23,840 nucleotides of DNA from positions 1 through 23,840 of the IMG/VR virus record IMGVR_UViG_3300035698_007793; one strand, given 5' to 3'. Source of the DNA: a virus. Of the stretch, positions 19,867 through 23,840 are shown one piece after another. The notes below the pieces were generated by a model, which saw only the letters and a list, made by a program, of their open reading frames with translations, had not been told where the DNA came from and searched no databases. How positions within the stretch are numbered: the stretch's first letter is position 1; every line of letters starts with the position of its first letter. Made by a program: the position numbers and the translations under genes.

Positions 19867-21948
19867 ATGGCTGATCGATATCAGGGCGGGAAAAAACAAA
19901 TAGATGTAGTCTCTATGGATAAAGGTGGTGGCAAAGTAACCGATGCTATCCTTGGCGGGATTGCTCCAATCCAAGTTAAAAACCAAAAGAACCTCGATAA
20001 TCTTGCGGTAAAACGAGGCCAAAAAAGTGCCGGAAAAGTAAAGCTGAAGAAAGACCCCAAAACGGGAATCACCCAAGCGCCTGAAATGCCAAACGCTAAT
20101 TCTGTGTGGGGACGAACAGCAAACCAAACAGCAGAAGAAGTTTTGACTAAACGGTATATTGCTTCAATCGAAACTGATATATCAACAAAAATGGGCGAGC
20201 TCGCCTCAAGGAATCCAACCGATCCCGCAGCGTTTCAAGAAGCAGCCGACTCTTACCAAGAAACATTAACGGATTCAGTGGACCCTATTGCCCTTGCTGA
20301 TGCTTCGCTTATAGCGGAGCAAACTAAAGGCGCCGCATCCCGGCAAATTATTTCCAATGCCTATAATTTAGAGCTGAAGAAAACGATAGCAACGTATAAA
20401 GATACGATGGGCATGGCGGATCAAGACGCTGCCAACGCTGCCTATAATCAAGACCCTGTCGCCGAAAAAGAAGCAACAGCACGTTACTTGATTGCAATGA
20501 ATAACAAATTTGAGCTCGATCCATCAAATACCGATCGGATGAAGCTTAGTACCGATTTCAATGAGAACATCTACCTCCAGCGCGGAATGGGTAAAATTGT
20601 CCCAATGATCGAAAAAGGCAATTTTGACAGTGCTGAGTTCGAGATTAATGATTTTGATGCGAATATGCCGGAAGGATTTGACCGAAAGAAACACCAAAAA
20701 ATAACCAAGAGCATGAAGACGCTTCTTAAAAATGAGCGTACGTCAGACAGCCTTATCCGTGAACAAAAAAGCAATATCGAATACGACAGTATGCAGCAAG
20801 ATTTAATCAAAGGGGAAACATTCACCGACACACAATTAGCGGCAAATGAGGATATCCGAGCCGAAGACTTGCCTCGATTCCAGAAGCTCCGCGATATGTA
20901 CACCTACGGGGATGATAAGCGAATCCAGCTTGAAATAAAACAAGCGAAAGAAACCGCCGATAACGAAAGGACGAGAGAGCAGCAAGACCTCATTGACAGC
21001 CAGAAGGAAACAGAACAATGGGCTCGCCGTTACGGAATGGTTAAGGGCCCCGAAGTGATAAGGAGCGTCCTGCTTGACAACCAGATTGACCCTGCCCCTA
21101 TTATGAACCAGCTAGACAAGGAAAAAAAAGCGGGGATTCTTACGAGGCAAACAAAGCCCTGGGCTGAAATGCTTTCTCTTATAGACGGACACGAAGAAAA
21201 CGGCGACTACTCCCAGCTCACAAGAACTGGAATGTTCGGAACCCGATCCCGGAACATTCGGGATATTAAAAATGACAAACAAATAAAAATACAAGTGCTG
21301 GAAAAGGTTGAGAGGCTGTTTAGGCAAGATGTTCAAAATATAATTTCTGGGAAGAAAACTGATGAAATAGATGTAATGTCAATATACCGAACTGCACATT
21401 CAGAACTAATCGCCAGTAATATAATGGACGCTGGTGACGTTATGAGTGGGATATTCCAAGGGCATCCCGTTGCCGCTGTTTCAGAATATCTCAAAGCTCC
21501 CTTCCAGCGGCAAAAAATGGAAGCAAGAGAAAACGAGCTTGCTGGGCTAAGAAAGCCGGAGAGTACACCGTTTGTAGAACCGCCCCCGGCTCCCTACGAT
21601 CCAAACAATGTTACTCTTAGTACATACGGGGAAAACTTTGGAATCAGTGGGCAGCCTGGCACAGCAGCAGATATCAACTACAACCCTGACGCAAAGAAAT
21701 CAGAGCATATTTATCTTTTTAATGGTGGCCGGCCGACCAAGGCACAAAAGGCCGGAATTGAAATGTATAAAATGCAAAACCAAAATAAAGGCGAAGATAG
21801 GGATGCTTTTCTTAAAAGAGACATCTTGAGTAAAACGGAGATGGACCAAGCGGATCTCTCCTATTATATGAAACAAACAGGGAAAAATGAAATCGAAACC
21901 CTTATGTTCATGTTTAGGCAATTTTATATAGAGAAGCCCGGCGAATGA
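19867..21948 (+). CDS. Internal virion protein, gp15-like by position
   Basis: 693 residues (T7 gp15 is 747), ATG behind AGGAATATAAA. Strongly charged and mostly helical, with long stretches suited to coiled coils (EIKQAKETADNERTREQQDL) and no membrane segment. Nothing in it is a specific signature, so the call rests on size, helical content and place between the gp14-like and the next large protein. Probably part of the ejected channel or periplasmic tunnel. Ends in an ATGA overlap. Confidence 0.6.
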   Translation: MADRYQGGKKQIDVVSMDKGGGKVTDAILGGIAPIQVKNQKNLDNLAVKRGQKSAGKVKLKKDPKTGITQAPEMPNANSVWGRTANQTAEEVLTKRYIASIETDISTKMGELASRNPTDPAAFQEAADSYQETLTDSVDPIALADASLIAEQTKGAASRQIISNAYNLELKKTIATYKDTMGMADQDAANAAYNQDPVAEKEATARYLIAMNNKFELDPSNTDRMKLSTDFNENIYLQRGMGKIVPMIEKGNFDSAEFEINDFDANMPEGFDRKKHQKITKSMKTLLKNERTSDSLIREQKSNIEYDSMQQDLIKGETFTDTQLAANEDIRAEDLPRFQKLRDMYTYGDDKRIQLEIKQAKETADNERTREQQDLIDSQKETEQWARRYGMVKGPEVIRSVLLDNQIDPAPIMNQLDKEKKAGILTRQTKPWAEMLSLIDGHEENGDYSQLTRTGMFGTRSRNIRDIKNDKQIKIQVLEKVERLFRQDVQNIISGKKTDEIDVMSIYRTAHSELIASNIMDAGDVMSGIFQGHPVAAVSEYLKAPFQRQKMEARENELAGLRKPESTPFVEPPPAPYDPNNVTLSTYGENFGISGQPGTAADINYNPDAKKSEHIYLFNGGRPTKAQKAGIEMYKMQNQNKGEDRDAFLKRDILSKTEMDQADLSYYMKQTGKNEIETLMFMFRQFYIEKPGE

Positions 21949-23840
21949 AAGAACGAATCCCGCTTAGAGTAGATAACAATTTCGTGGAAGCGGTTGGGCC
22001 TGATCCCGTTGTGCCTCCTGCGGAACCCGGCCCGGCTGCCTACACGACCAATATCGATGAAGTGCAGCAGTATCCCCAGCTCGATGTATCTGATAGCCCC
22101 CAAGACAAGCCCTCTTTTTTCTCCCAAGGCAAAGAAGTCTCTTGGATGCAAGAAGCCAGTGACAAAATTAAGGACGCTTTAAAATCAGCGGCCGGAATCG
22201 ATAAAGACGGAACCCTTAATAAGAAGACTCTCCTAGCGCTTGAAAGAGGAGAAAGGAACAATATCTCTTTTGGCGAAGCATTTGAGAATAGCGAAGCATG
22301 GGACGAAATAGAGAAAAGTGGTGCTGGAGTTTTCTACAAAGGCATGGAGAATCTAAAGCCCGAGGAAAGCGAAGAATCTGATCCTAAAGATAATAACATC
22401 GGACAGGATGTAGTAAAAGCACTTCAGGGTGGCGGAATAGACGTTCTACACGACTTAGCGGCAATATCTGATATGGTGGCCCCCGGATCAGCCAAAGATG
22501 CTCTGACGGACTTAATGGGCAGCATGGCACCCGTAATAGATACGTTCCTTCCTGGCGAACCTGTTAAGGAAGCACACGAAGACCGCATAGAAGACCGGAT
22601 GCGCTTAAATGGTTATATTGCTGAAAAGTTTGGAGATACGGCCGTTGCCCCGGCAATGATGAAATACCTTGAGAAATATAGAGCTACTGAGGGGCTCAAC
22701 ATGCTATCTCAGGGTGAAAAGGATGGAAACCTACGCCGATGGTTCACCCAATCGATTAGAAGCAATGTAAGAGCTGCTGTTCCTATGATAGTTGGCGCTC
22801 CGCTTGGCAAGTTTGGCGCGGCTACAGCATCAGCGCTTTGGTATGGAATGTCGTCTTTTCACCGGACAATGGAAACAGCAACGATCTATAAGAAGGATGG
22901 TGTGCGCTTATCTTATGATGAAGCATTCGCATTGTCGGCACAGGTAGCTCTTTCTGAAGGTGGGTGGCAGGGACTTGAATCCCTCGCCTTTATGTATATA
23001 GCATCTAAGGGCGGAATGGCCTGGGCAAATTCAGGTGGATTTGTAAAGGGAATAAAAAAAGCATTTTCGCCAAAGAACCTGTTTAGCAAGCAGGGGTCAG
23101 TCTGGAAAACGCTAAAGACTGACGTTAAAGAAGTTTATAAAATGCCGGGGGTTAAAGAATGGCTTAAAGCATACGCATTAAAACAGATACCTTCGGGTAC
23201 TGAGGTAGCGCAAGAACTCACTGAAGGGTATCTCCTAAAAAATAAGGGGCTGAATCCCGACTTCGATCCTTACGCAGCAGCGGTAGAAGCTATCGGGGTT
23301 TCTTCCATGTCATCCCTACTGTGGGGAGCTGCAGGAACAACCCGGGGCATGGTTGGAAGCGCAATGCAGTATAAGCAAGATATCCGCACAACCAGAGATA
23401 AGACCCGGGCTTTAGTTGAAACCGGAATGGTAGAGACTCCAGTTATCCACAAAAAAAGCATCGAGGATGACCCGAAGGCGCAGAAGTGGGCCGAGGAGAA
23501 TCTAACCTTTGATGAAAACGGCGAAGCAAAACTGGAATCACTTGACGAGAATGTGCCGGACAAAATAGTTCATGTAATGGAAGTAAAATTAACGCCTAAA
23601 GCATTTGAAGAAAAGACCGCTGCTGAAGACGCAGACGCTATTCTTAACGAAACTGTTAAAGCAGAATTTCCAGAAGGCCAGCCAGCATCCGAAACTGGAG
23701 AGCTAACCAATGGGAAAGTACCTCTTGCAGATGAAACAACAACTAGCCGGATCAATGAAAGCGACCTCAATACGTCCCGGCCCGTTGATTGGGTGTGGCA
23801 AGAAGGCCCCGATGGAAGCTTAAAGTTATCGATCGGCGCC
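21945..23840 (+). CDS. Large internal/ejection protein, gp16-like by position, partial
   Basis: Open frame from the ATG at 21945 to the window edge (632 codons, no stop). N-terminus is polar and Pro-rich; I see no lysozyme or transglycosylase motif in it. A hydrophobic stretch RSNVRAAVPMIVGAPLGKFG with ATASALWYGM (about residues 269-305) and a second GLESLAFMYIASKGGMAW may contact membrane. The segment SGTEVAQELTEGYLLKN recurs in large phage internal proteins. Assigned as the third ejection protein from gene order; the C-terminal part lies outside the window. Confidence 0.65.
   Translation, partial: MKERIPLRVDNNFVEAVGPDPVVPPAEPGPAAYTTNIDEVQQYPQLDVSDSPQDKPSFFSQGKEVSWMQEASDKIKDALKSAAGIDKDGTLNKKTLLALERGERNNISFGEAFENSEAWDEIEKSGAGVFYKGMENLKPEESEESDPKDNNIGQDVVKALQGGGIDVLHDLAAISDMVAPGSAKDALTDLMGSMAPVIDTFLPGEPVKEAHEDRIEDRMRLNGYIAEKFGDTAVAPAMMKYLEKYRATEGLNMLSQGEKDGNLRRWFTQSIRSNVRAAVPMIVGAPLGKFGAATASALWYGMSSFHRTMETATIYKKDGVRLSYDEAFALSAQVALSEGGWQGLESLAFMYIASKGGMAWANSGGFVKGIKKAFSPKNLFSKQGSVWKTLKTDVKEVYKMPGVKEWLKAYALKQIPSGTEVAQELTEGYLLKNKGLNPDFDPYAAAVEAIGVSSMSSLLWGAAGTTRGMVGSAMQYKQDIRTTRDKTRALVETGMVETPVIHKKSIEDDPKAQKWAEENLTFDENGEAKLESLDENVPDKIVHVMEVKLTPKAFEEKTAAEDADAILNETVKAEFPEGQPASETGELTNGKVPLADETTTSRINESDLNTSRPVDWVWQEGPDGSLKLSIGA

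Noticed and set aside
22040-23770. Minus-strand open frames opposite the last large gene
   Set aside because: They lie opposite a 632-codon uninterrupted plus-strand frame that continues the operon, and lack ribosome binding sites.

Overview
The window is part of the genome of a tailed bacteriophage of podovirus type. The evidence is the ordered right-hand block: small and large terminase, a T7-like head-tail connector (portal), a Bbp19-like small protein, scaffold, major capsid protein, two decoration-type proteins, tail tubular proteins A and B, and three consecutive proteins in the place of the T7 gp14/15/16 ejection proteins. The host cannot be named from the sequence. Nearly every gene has a strong AGGAGG-type ribosome binding site, and genes are packed with TAATG or ATGA overlaps. 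Both window ends cut through genes. No DNA polymerase, helicase, primase, integrase or recognisable lysis gene is inside the window.

Layout. (1) 1-6821, minus strand: about 20 small genes read leftward, the early or accessory arm. Most are hypothetical. Recognisable ones are a DUF932-like protein, a sliding-clamp-like protein, a pentapeptide-repeat protein, a small winged-helix-like protein, a widespread 'GWQ-V' type small phage protein and at least five Cys-rich (zinc-ribbon-like) proteins. Several genes are only 26-56 codons long and two use non-ATG or broken frames. (2) 5495-5760: a spacer with two tandem DnaA-box-like sites, an A6T8 tract and a minus-strand terminator. (3) 6822-7249: the divergent control region, with a near-consensus sigma70-type rightward promoter and an inverted repeat over a leftward TATAAT. 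(4) 7250-11082, plus strand: a small coiled gene, TerS, a group of small genes including one that looks frameshifted, and TerL. (5) 11079-17246: a conserved small protein, two tiny genes, portal, Bbp19-like, scaffold, capsid, decoration pair, terminator, tail tubular A. (6) 17246-23840: tail tubular B and the three ejection-type proteins, the last running off the right end.

How it works together: the rightward genes package DNA (TerS/TerL through the portal), build the head on the scaffold, close it with the gp11/gp12-like short tail, and load internal proteins that probably form the DNA ejection channel. The leftward genes are probably early host-takeover, regulatory or replication-accessory genes.

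The most interesting signals are a 32-33 bp motif repeated four times, each copy directly upstream of one leftward gene (probably a phage-specific promoter or regulator site that makes single-gene cassettes); the tandem DnaA boxes beside an AT tract; two small genes whose second half continues in another frame; and a family of short repeats scattered through the intergenic spacers.
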